Source of the DNA: an uncultured Treponema sp. | GTDB taxonomy: Bacteria > Spirochaetota > Spirochaetia > Treponematales > Treponemataceae | DNA length: 5,729 nucleotides | Reading direction: 5' to 3' | Assembly (NCBI GenBank): GCA_905372205.1 | Contig: CAJPOH010000075.1 | Span: 1 to 5,729, forward strand | In this document: positions 1 through 5,729 of the stretch, piece by piece | Position numbering within the stretch: the stretch's first letter is position 1 | Layout: every line of letters begins with the position of its first letter | The notes under the pieces: model-generated | Seen by the model: the letters and a program-made list of their open reading frames with translations, nothing else | What the model was told of the DNA's origin: nothing | Database searches by the model: none | Made by a program: the position numbers and the translations under genes

Positions 1-1735
1 ATCGTTAATTACTACGCAATGCTCTTTAGAGAAGATATTTTCTTTTGTATTTTTAACACCAATAATGATGGCAATTATTTTTTTGCATAAAATCTTTTCA
101 CTTCAAAACTTAATTTTTAGACAACAATCTTTTTTGATGTTTATATCAACTCTTCTAGTACTAGCTTACTGGCTTTTTGTGTATAAACTATTTGATATTT
201 ATTCGTGGGCAATTATTATTCAACCTTTAGGCTATGTTATATTTGTAGTTTTAGCCATTAGATCTTGTTCTCTTAACATGACATTTGATAAAAAGCAAGT
301 ATTTTTTGGCACTATGAGGTTTTTAATTTTTAATGCTGTACCAGCAGTCATTGTAGGGAGTATAACTGCATACATTTTAACAAATGTTCGTTCATTTTAT
401 TATCAAATTATTAGCCTTATTATCACTGCTAGTATTGCATTGGCAGTTGCTAACTTGCTTTTTTATCGCTTTAGAAGATTATTAGGAGATACAAGAGAAT
501 ACCAAGAACTTTTGTTTAATGCTTTGCAGCAAATTGATTATACATTGGGTCGTAAAGAAACAGCAAAAGAGTTTTCAGAAATTATAGAAAAATATATAGG
601 TACTTCCGCAATTGACATCATGGTAGTAAACGATGATAACATTCTAGAAACCATATACTCTACATTTGATAATGCCTATTCTTATGACACACGCAATAGA
701 ATGTTTGATTTTGTTTTAGAAAAAAATATTTCGATGATTGTTAAAAGCAGTGTGTTAGTTGACACTCAATTTCAAGATCATATGAGCGAACTTTTAAGCT
801 TTTTTAACAAGACTATCTCAGAAGTAGTTATATTTTTGCGAGAAGGAAATAAATTGATTGGTCTTGTAACCCTAGCTAGAAAGTCGATGCATGCAGACTA
901 CACAGTTTATGATCTCAACATGTTAAAAGAAACATATTCGTATTTCTTTTTGATTGTGTACTACTTAAAAAATATAGCAAAAGAAGACGTAGTAATCACG
1001 GTTGATAGAGAAATTGAAATGTCTTATCAGATTATTGGTTCAATCCAAAAAAATATGGATGTAATAAAAGAACGAGACATAGAAGTTGCAAACATATCAT
1101 ATTCTGCACACCAGCTAGGAGGAGATTTTATCGACTTTATTAGATTAACAGATGATAAATACTTCTTTTTAATTGGAGATGTTTCGGGCAAGGGACTATC
1201 AGCTAGTATGTCTATGGTTATATTAAAATCTACATTGCGAACCTTTTTAGTTGAAACTCACGATTTTAAGGAATTGATTGTAAAAGTTAATCATTTTATA
1301 AAAACAAACTTGCCTAGAAGTACTTTTTTTGCGGGACTTTTTGCAATTCTAGACCTGAAAACACATACTATATATTACGTAAATTGTGGTATCCCTCTTA
1401 TGTCTATGTTTGTGGATTCTTACAAGAATGTTATTGAAATTCAAGGCGAAGGAAGGGTTTTAGGATTCGTTAAAAATATCTTGCCATATATAAAAGTGAG
1501 AAAAATTACTCTAAGTCCTAATGATGTGATTTTCCTAACAACGGATGGACTTTTGGATTCTCAAAACTTACGTGATGTTAAATTCGGTAGTGAGCGTGCA
1601 AATAGGCTATTACTTTCACTTAAAAATAAGGATGCTAAAACGATTGTAGATAGTATATATAAGAATTTAACATCTTTTATTTCTACAGAAATGGAAGATG
1701 ATGTTACTATGTTAGTATTTAAGCGTAACGCATAA
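1..1735 (+). CDS. RsbU/SpoIIE-type PP2C serine phosphatase with membrane N-terminus (5' partial)
   Basis: This is a membrane-anchored serine/threonine phosphatase of the RsbU/SpoIIE (PP2C) family, expected to dephosphorylate a STAS anti-anti-sigma protein. The frame is open from base 2 to the left edge. The ATG at 65 has no ribosome site and falls inside a hydrophobic segment, so the real start is upstream. Numbering from base 2 gives 577 residues. About five membrane helices are visible (near 12-29, 44-63, 69-86, 107-126, 135-155), then a GAF-like sensory region (about 167-323, inferred from fold-like pattern only), then the phosphatase domain (about 345-577). Metal-binding PP2C motifs are all present: GGDFID at 1118-1135, DVSGKG at 1178-1195, TDGL at 1541-1552 and the DDVT pair starting at 1697. 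The catalytic domain therefore looks active. The input signal is unknown. The STAS gene 11 bases downstream is its likely substrate. Confidence 0.9.
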   Translation, partial: SLITTQCSLEKIFSFVFLTPIMMAIIFLHKIFSLQNLIFRQQSFLMFISTLLVLAYWLFVYKLFDIYSWAIIIQPLGYVIFVVLAIRSCSLNMTFDKKQVFFGTMRFLIFNAVPAVIVGSITAYILTNVRSFYYQIISLIITASIALAVANLLFYRFRRLLGDTREYQELLFNALQQIDYTLGRKETAKEFSEIIEKYIGTSAIDIMVVNDDNILETIYSTFDNAYSYDTRNRMFDFVLEKNISMIVKSSVLVDTQFQDHMSELLSFFNKTISEVVIFLREGNKLIGLVTLARKSMHADYTVYDLNMLKETYSYFFLIVYYLKNIAKEDVVITVDREIEMSYQIIGSIQKNMDVIKERDIEVANISYSAHQLGGDFIDFIRLTDDKYFFLIGDVSGKGLSASMSMVILKSTLRTFLVETHDFKELIVKVNHFIKTNLPRSTFFAGLFAILDLKTHTIYYVNCGIPLMSMFVDSYKNVIEIQGEGRVLGFVKNILPYIKVRKITLSPNDVIFLTTDGLLDSQNLRDVKFGSERANRLLLSLKNKDAKTIVDSIYKNLTSFISTEMEDDVTMLVFKRNA

Positions 1736-1736
1736 T

Positions 1737-1741
1737 AGGAG
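1737..1741 (+). promoter_or_regulatory. Shine-Dalgarno site of the STAS gene
   Basis: AGGAG lies five bases before the ATG at 1747 and just after the TAA of the phosphatase gene. It fixes the start of the STAS protein and allows independent reinitiation within the operon. Confidence 0.75.
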
Positions 1742-1746
1742 AATAA

Positions 1747-2076
1747 ATGGAAAGCTTAAAAATAATCAGCACAAATAGTGCCAAATTGCAGCTTTTAAAG
1801 ATTCAAGGAGCTATAAACTCCTACACATTTACTGAATTTGAAGCAAAGATATTTGATGCTATAAAAAAATCAGATGTTGTCTTGGATATGTCAGCTGTAA
1901 CTCATCTTTCTTCATCTGGACTAGGTGTTTTGATGAGTGCAAATGAAGAAGGCGAAGAAGAGGGACATAAAATTTATATTTTGCAAGCATCAAATTCAGT
2001 GAAATTAGCAATAGATTTTACTGGTTTTTCTGATATGTTTAATTTTATACACTCTATCGAAGAAATAAATAACTAA
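1747..2076 (+). CDS. STAS-domain anti-sigma factor antagonist
   Basis: A 109-residue single-domain STAS protein of the SpoIIAA/RsbV type, cytoplasmic. In the known family it binds an anti-sigma kinase when unphosphorylated and lets go when phosphorylated on one serine. The core pattern is clear: beta strand VVLDMSAV (44-51), then HLSSSGLGVL (53-62), which leads into the phosphosite helix. By alignment with the classic DSSG motif the phosphoacceptor would be Ser56, and the usual preceding Asp is Ser55 here. A short acidic stretch (EEGEEEG, 67-73) follows the helix. The length matches the family, and the start has an AGGAG site. It follows the phosphatase by 11 bases, the expected partner arrangement; the cognate kinase and sigma factor (or other output) are not in the window. 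It could instead control something other than sigma, as many spirochaetal STAS proteins might. Confidence 0.9.
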   Translation: MESLKIISTNSAKLQLLKIQGAINSYTFTEFEAKIFDAIKKSDVVLDMSAVTHLSSSGLGVLMSANEEGEEEGHKIYILQASNSVKLAIDFTGFSDMFNFIHSIEEINN

Positions 2077-2823
2077 ATGCGACCTTTAATATTTTTTTCT
2101 CTTCTATTTTGTAATACTTTAGCATTTACTCAAGTGCATTTGCATCTTCCCACATCCATTGGGCATATTCCATCAAAAATATTGAAAAATATAGAAAACA
2201 ATGCAAGTGAGTTTATTCAAGATTTACAAGAAGTTCTTAGAGAAGGAGATGATGAATTTTTTATCTTAGTTGACAAAGAACATCCACTTTCAAATAGTTT
2301 TGTTCCCTATAAGTTAGTGGAATTGACTAATGGTTCGCAATACACAATTAACAAAAAAGGCATGCTTCTCACTCCTGATGCAGAAAAAGCACTATCTAAT
2401 ATGGCAAAAGGAGCAAAAGCAGCTGGTGTTACCCTCTTAGTAAGTTCTACCTACCGCTCATACCAATATCAAAACAACCTGTTTAATAGATATGCAAAGC
2501 AGTATGGAGAACGTGAAGCAGATCGCTTTTCAGCCAGACCTAATGCTTCTCAACATCGTTTAGGAACAGTAATTGACTTTGGCTCTATTGACGATACATA
2601 TTCGGAAACCAAAGCTGGTAGGTGGCTAGCGTCTCACGCAGAAGACTATGGTTGGTCTCTTTCTTATCCAAAGGGATATGAAAACATTACAGGTTATAAG
2701 TGGGAATGTTGGCATTATAGATATTTGGGTATTAAAGCTTGCAAATTGCAAAAAAAATATTTTCAAGATATACAGCAATATATGCTAGAATTCATTCACT
2801 ATTGGAAAAACAAAAAGAACTAG
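2077..2823 (+). CDS. Secreted M15 family D-alanyl-D-alanine carboxypeptidase (VanY-like)
   Basis: A zinc peptidase of the M15B/VanY group, expected to remove the terminal D-Ala from peptidoglycan stem peptides in the periplasm. The N-terminus has one Arg, then a hydrophobic run (residues 4-16), consistent with a short Sec signal peptide cut near Ala16; Cys12 is not in a good lipobox. Family landmarks follow in order: LVDKEHPL (64-71), the STYRSYQYQ block (124-132) with Arg127, SQHRLGTVID (158-167) supplying zinc ligands His160 and Asp167, and WECWHYRYLG (209-218) with catalytic Glu210 and third ligand His213. All catalytic residues are intact. At 248 residues it has family length. Its ATG directly abuts the STAS stop codon and has only a weak purine-rich GAAGAAA 11 bases upstream, so translational coupling is likely. 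An L,D- or dipeptide specificity cannot be excluded from sequence. Confidence 0.9.
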   Translation: MRPLIFFSLLFCNTLAFTQVHLHLPTSIGHIPSKILKNIENNASEFIQDLQEVLREGDDEFFILVDKEHPLSNSFVPYKLVELTNGSQYTINKKGMLLTPDAEKALSNMAKGAKAAGVTLLVSSTYRSYQYQNNLFNRYAKQYGEREADRFSARPNASQHRLGTVIDFGSIDDTYSETKAGRWLASHAEDYGWSLSYPKGYENITGYKWECWHYRYLGIKACKLQKKYFQDIQQYMLEFIHYWKNKKN

Positions 2824-2827
2824 TTTT

Positions 2828-2832
2828 GGAGG
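2828..2832 (+). promoter_or_regulatory. Shine-Dalgarno site that sets the purE start
   Basis: GGAGG sits five bases before the ATG at 2838, just after the TAG of the peptidase gene. The same frame is open further upstream to an ATG at 2739, but that lies inside the peptidase coding region with no such site, so 2838 is the start. Confidence 0.85.
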
Positions 2833-2837
2833 ATATT

Positions 2838-3362
2838 ATGGATCATCCTATTGTGATAATTATAATGGGTTCAATAAAAGACAAAGATCATGCTATGAAG
2901 ATTAAGCAACAATTAGAAGAGTTTGGAATTGAATCTCATTTGCGTGTTGCTTCTGCTCATAAAACTTCTAGTTATCTTTTACGCCTAATCTCTCATTATG
3001 AAAATGAGGGGAGGCCTAAAGTTTATATAACAGTTGCAGGGCGAAGCAATGGACTTTCAGGTGTTGTTGATGGTCTTACCACATCTCCAACTATTGCATG
3101 TCCTCCTTATTCTGATTCCTTTGCAGGTGCTGATATTTTTTCTTCGCTCAGAATGCCTTTAGGAATTAGTCCTGCAGTTGTGCTAGAACCTCAGAATGCT
3201 GCTTTTCTTGCTGCTCGCATTCTTTCTTTGAATGATATAAGTTTAAAAGAAAAAATTACTGCCTATATGCTAAAACAACAAAAAGCAGTATTTGAAGGTG
3301 ATATCAGCCTAAATGGTGATGAAAGTCTTTTGACAGAAGAAGAGCATAAACTCTTAAAATAA
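2838..3362 (+). CDS. purE: Class II PurE: 5-aminoimidazole ribonucleotide carboxylase
   Basis: A 174-residue cytoplasmic enzyme that makes 4-carboxy-AIR in purine synthesis. Class I PurE rearranges N5-CAIR made by PurK; class II uses AIR and CO2 directly (EC 4.1.1.21). This one has class II signatures. They are SAHKT (39-43), with Lys42 where class I has Arg; AGRSNGLSG (67-75) in place of the class I AGAGGAAHLPG-type loop; CPPYSDSFAGADIFSSLR (88-105); and the NAAFLAARIL tail helix. His41 corresponds to the key active-site histidine. The pattern closely resembles the PurE of Treponema denticola, shown experimentally to be an AIR carboxylase. The stretch after about residue 150 is a charged tail a little longer than usual. 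No purK is seen nearby, which fits class II. It lies 14 bases after the peptidase gene, probably co-transcribed; the functional link is not obvious. Confidence 0.93.
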   Translation: MDHPIVIIIMGSIKDKDHAMKIKQQLEEFGIESHLRVASAHKTSSYLLRLISHYENEGRPKVYITVAGRSNGLSGVVDGLTTSPTIACPPYSDSFAGADIFSSLRMPLGISPAVVLEPQNAAFLAARILSLNDISLKEKITAYMLKQQKAVFEGDISLNGDESLLTEEEHKLLK

Positions 3363-3371
3363 TGCAAGGCT

Positions 3372-3421
3372 GTTCTCAATACAGAACTTGATCATTAAAT
3401 TTTTTATCAAGACTCCTTTTT
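3372..3421 (+). terminator. Possible weak hairpins with T-runs between purE and the radical SAM gene
   Basis: The 85-base gap holds two small inverted repeats. GTTCT (3372-3376) pairs with AGAAC (3383-3387) over a six-base loop. CTTGAT (3387-3392) pairs with ATCAAG (3406-3411) over a 13-base loop and is followed five bases later by five Ts (3417-3421). They share base 3387, so they exclude each other. The stems are short and AT-rich. They could be a leaky terminator or simply chance in AT-rich DNA. I see no convincing promoter in the gap. Confidence 0.25.
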
Positions 3422-3436
3422 ACTGTTATTAATGAC

Positions 3437-3440
3437 GAGG
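3437..3440 (+). promoter_or_regulatory. Shine-Dalgarno site supporting a TTG start
   Basis: GAGG (within ACGAGGA) lies seven bases before the TTG at 3448. An in-frame TGA at 3433 rules out any start further upstream, and the first in-frame ATG comes only after the iron-sulfur cysteines, so this site and TTG define the gene start. Confidence 0.75.
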
Positions 3441-3447
3441 AAAAAGC

Positions 3448-4401
3448 TTGTATTTTAGTGAGTATGATCTTTGTATTTTATGCCCGAGAAATTGTCAGGT
3501 AAATAGAAACATAGGGCAAAAAGGATTTTGTAAGCAAGATGCTAATCTCTATGTTGCCTGGGCAGGACTTCATTTTGGTGAAGAGCCACCGATTACCGCT
3601 AGAGGAGGTTCTGGCACAATCTTTATTACGGGATGTAATTTAGCATGTGTTTTTTGCCAAAACTATCAAATTTCGCAAGATGGAATGGGAATTGCTGTTA
3701 CTCCTGATGTTTTTGCAGATATTTGTCTTGCATTGAAAAAAAATGGAGCTGAAAACATCAATATTGTTACAGGAAGTCATCACACATTACCTATATTAGA
3801 AGGAATTAAACTAGCAAAGGAGAAAGGTCTTTGCCTTCCAATTCTTTGGAATACATCTTCTTACGAAAAAAATATTGAAATTACACGTCTTTCAAGCAAC
3901 GTTGATATCTGGCTTCCTGACCTAAAAACTCTTGATTCATCTTTTTCTTTTCAACTTTTTAATGCAAAAGACTATCCTCAAATTGCAACTGACGCAATAT
4001 TAAGCATGGTAAGCTATTCTCCATTACTATATGCTACAGATAAAAAAGAAAAACTAATTTCTGGTGTGATTGTTCGCCATCTTGCATTACCCAATCGAAT
4101 GAAAGATACAGAGAACATCATCAGATGGTTTAGTAAAAATTTAAAAGACAAAGCATTGCTTTCTATCATGACACAATATACTCCAATAAAGAGAAAAGAT
4201 GAAAGTAAAGCTCCTAGTAGGTATATTTCAAATGAAGAAGATTACAATCTCAGAGACTTACTTTCAAAATATGATGTGGAAGAAGGTTTTTATCAAGAGC
4301 TAGTGCAAGACTCTTCTTGGCTACCTAATTTTAGCAACATACAACCATTTTCTTCCAGTCTTGCAAAACCTATATGGCATTGGTCACATGGATTTATCTA
4401 A
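3448..4401 (+). CDS. PflX-like radical SAM protein (COG1313 family)
   Basis: A 317-residue cytoplasmic radical SAM protein resembling the PflX group, named for similarity to pyruvate formate-lyase activating enzymes; the substrate of the group is not established. The radical SAM motif is GCNLACVFCQNY, with Cys63, Cys67 and Cys70 binding the 4Fe-4S cluster that cleaves S-adenosylmethionine. Ahead of it is the family's second cysteine set: Cys9, Cys12 and Cys16 in CILCPRNC, plus Cys28 in GFC, which may bind another metal site. Further family landmarks are GGSGTIFITG just before the cluster, DIWLPDLK (153-160), VRHLALPNR (209-217) and MTQYTPI near 241-247. Length is normal. The start is TTG, for the reasons given at its ribosome site. 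It follows purE by 85 bases and may be the last gene of the unit or have its own promoter. No glycyl-radical enzyme gene is nearby, so a PFL-activase role is not supported. Confidence 0.85.
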   Translation: MYFSEYDLCILCPRNCQVNRNIGQKGFCKQDANLYVAWAGLHFGEEPPITARGGSGTIFITGCNLACVFCQNYQISQDGMGIAVTPDVFADICLALKKNGAENINIVTGSHHTLPILEGIKLAKEKGLCLPILWNTSSYEKNIEITRLSSNVDIWLPDLKTLDSSFSFQLFNAKDYPQIATDAILSMVSYSPLLYATDKKEKLISGVIVRHLALPNRMKDTENIIRWFSKNLKDKALLSIMTQYTPIKRKDESKAPSRYISNEEDYNLRDLLSKYDVEEGFYQELVQDSSWLPNFSNIQPFSSSLAKPIWHWSHGFI

Positions 4402-4419
4402 TTTTTAGAGTAATTATAA

Positions 4420-4446
4420 GGAGCGAATTAATCACTAATTCTCCCC
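4420..4446. terminator. Imperfect hairpin between convergent genes, possible bidirectional terminator
   Basis: GAATTA (4425-4430) pairs with TAATTC (4436-4441) over the loop ATCAC. Two mismatches outside it (4424/4442 and 4422/4444) are flanked by G-C pairs at 4423/4443, 4421/4445 and 4420/4446, giving nine pairs of eleven. Its location between the ends of two convergent genes fits a terminator, but neither strand has a good T-run directly after the stem, so the call is weak. Confidence 0.35.
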
Positions 4447-4457
4447 TACCCTAACAT

Positions 4458-5729
4458 CTAATTTTGTTGATTTTCAAGGAAATATTCTTCTAAACTAGCT
4501 TCGTTTAAGACTGTATAGTCATATCCTTGTTCTGCTAAAAATTTTTGTCTTTTCTCTACGAATTCACGCTCAACTGTATCCTTTGTTGTGATGGTATAAA
4601 AATAAGAGTTTTTTTCTTTTGGTCGCAAAATACGCCCCAGTCTTTGTGCTTCTTCTTGACGACTTCCATAAGAGCCAGAGATTTGTATTGCAACAGAAGC
4701 ATCAGGCAAATCTATTGCAAAGTTTGCAATTTTTGAAACTATGATCACTTTAACAGCCCCTCTTCTAAAATCATCATACATCTTTTCTCTTACTTTTGTG
4801 CTACTTTTTCCTGTAAGTATTGGTACATTCAGCTCTTTTGCAATTTCTTCTAATTGTGAAATATACTGCCCAATAACCAAAATAGAATCATCTTTGTGAT
4901 GAGAAACAAGACGTTTTATCAGTGGAATCTTGTTGCTATTTTCACTTGCAATTCTATATTTTCCCCTCATATCAGAAACTGCATACTCAATTTCTTTATT
5001 TGTTGCAAGTTCAACATTTATTTCAATGCAATAAGCCTTTGCAATCCACCCCTTTAGCTCTAAATCTTTCCAAGGCACATCAAAACGTTTAGGTCCCACA
5101 AGCGAAAAGATATCTCCTTCATGACCGTCTTCTCTTACCAATGTGGCAGTAAGCCCTAAACGCCTAACAACTTGCAATTCTGCTGTAACTCTAAAGATAG
5201 GTGCAGGCAATAAATGCACTTCATCGTAAATAATCAAGCCCCAATTTCTTTCTCTGAATATCTTAAAATGGACGAAGTCTGAAACTGTGTTTTCTCTCCA
5301 TGTTAAAATCTGGTATGTTGCAATTGTTATAGGCTTAATCACTTTTTCAGCACTTGAATAAATGCCTATATCTTCTTCTTTTATATTTGTTTTGTCTAAG
5401 ATTTCTCTTTTCCATTGGTAAACAGAAGAGACATTTGTTGTCAAAATCACAGTTTCAACATTTAATAACGACATAACAATGAGACCCACAATTGTCTTTC
5501 CTGCTCCACAAGGAAGAGCAATTGTTCCAAAGCCTGTGCCAACTTGCTTTTCTCCAACAAAGCTCATCGAAGCTTCCTTTTGATAATCTCTAATCTCAAA
5601 CTTGGCTCCGGCTTTTGTTTCTTCTCTAAGTGAGATAGGAAAAGATTGACCATCTTTAAGAGGCACTTCATCTTTACAAGGCCAACCTTGTTGCAACAAT
5701 ACTTGTTTAACAGTCCCTCGATTTAAGAT
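4458..5729 (-). CDS. XPB/Rad25-type superfamily 2 DNA helicase (5' partial)
   Basis: The C-terminal helicase core of an XPB (Rad25/ERCC3) homologue, an ATP-driven 3'-5' DNA translocase; in bacteria probably in DNA repair, exact role unsettled. The frame is open to the right edge and the extra residues (ILNRGTVKQV) match the family, so the TTG at 5699 is not the start; the N-terminal domain of these roughly 550-600 residue proteins is missing. Counting 423 residues from the edge: RDYQ near 47-50, Walker A GAGKT 75-79 (5507-5493), DEVH 169-172, TATLVREDG near 194-202 with the XPB-specific RED triad at 199-201, and motif VI QRLGRILRP at 362-370. The tail KDTVEREFVEKRQKFLAEQGY is typical of bacterial XPB. 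All ATPase residues are intact. It converges on the radical SAM gene with 56 bases between the stop codons and belongs to a separate transcription unit. Confidence 0.93.
   Translation of the reverse strand: MLNRGTVKQVLLQQGWPCKDEVPLKDGQSFPISLREETKAGAKFEIRDYQKEASMSFVGEKQVGTGFGTIALPCGAGKTIVGLIVMSLLNVETVILTTNVSSVYQWKREILDKTNIKEEDIGIYSSAEKVIKPITIATYQILTWRENTVSDFVHFKIFRERNWGLIIYDEVHLLPAPIFRVTAELQVVRRLGLTATLVREDGHEGDIFSLVGPKRFDVPWKDLELKGWIAKAYCIEINVELATNKEIEYAVSDMRGKYRIASENSNKIPLIKRLVSHHKDDSILVIGQYISQLEEIAKELNVPILTGKSSTKVREKMYDDFRRGAVKVIIVSKIANFAIDLPDASVAIQISGSYGSRQEEAQRLGRILRPKEKNSYFYTITTKDTVEREFVEKRQKFLAEQGYDYTVLNEASLEEYFLENQQN

Noticed and set aside
2110..2112. Lipoprotein cysteine (Cys12) in the peptidase
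   Set aside because: Residues before it (Leu-Leu-Phe) do not fit a lipobox even with relaxed spirochaetal rules, and the hydrophobic core before it would be too short.
2739..2837. Upstream ATG giving PurE a 33-residue N-terminal extension
   Set aside because: It overlaps the peptidase's coding region, the extra residues do not match PurE, and a strong GGAGG site precedes the ATG at 2838.
3404..3432. Promoter for the radical SAM gene (TATTAA at 3427 with a TG before it)
   Set aside because: Transcription would begin at about the ribosome site, and no good -35 box lies at proper spacing.
4545..4736. Plus-strand ORF of 63 residues
   Set aside because: It lies wholly antisense to the conserved C-terminal helicase core, has no ribosome site or family pattern, and is a shadow of that gene.
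5694..5699. Tandem TTG codons as the helicase start
   Set aside because: The frame stays open to the window edge and the upstream residues continue the XPB pattern, so the start is outside.

Overview
The window looks like chromosomal housekeeping DNA from a low-GC spirochaete, most likely a Treponema-like member of the Spirochaetota. I judged it AT-rich by eye and did not measure it. Three things point that way. The PurE is of the class II, CO2-using type established for Treponema denticola and carries the same core signatures. An XPB/Rad25-type helicase, which only some bacterial lineages have, lies at the right end. An RsbU-type phosphatase sits directly before a lone STAS protein. The genus is an inference; the gene families are well supported.

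Layout: four genes lie close together on the plus strand. They are an RsbU/SpoIIE-type membrane phosphatase (cut by the left edge, ends 1735), a STAS anti-sigma-factor antagonist (1747-2076), a secreted M15 D,D-carboxypeptidase (2077-2823) and class II purE (2838-3362). Gaps are 11, 0 and 14 bases, so they read as one transcription unit. After an 85-base gap with weak hairpins comes a PflX-like radical SAM protein (3448-4401) with a TTG start. A 56-base convergent gap with an imperfect hairpin separates it from the minus-strand XPB-like helicase (stop at 4458), whose 5' end lies beyond the right edge.

How the genes may work together: the phosphatase and STAS protein are the two standard halves of a partner-switching circuit, in which the phosphatase removes a phosphate from the STAS serine so that it can bind an anti-sigma kinase. 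No kinase or sigma factor is in the window. The peptidase trims peptidoglycan in the periplasm, PurE makes carboxyaminoimidazole ribonucleotide for purines, the radical SAM protein has no known substrate, and the helicase is probably a DNA repair enzyme. No functional link among these last four is evident.

Both edge genes are open reading frames that run off the window, so their first in-frame ATG or TTG inside the window should not be taken as the true start. I found no RNA gene, insertion sequence, CRISPR array or prophage material. Nothing here amounts to a clearly new system. The most useful points are the class II PurE, the non-canonical phosphosite of the STAS protein and the orphan radical SAM protein.
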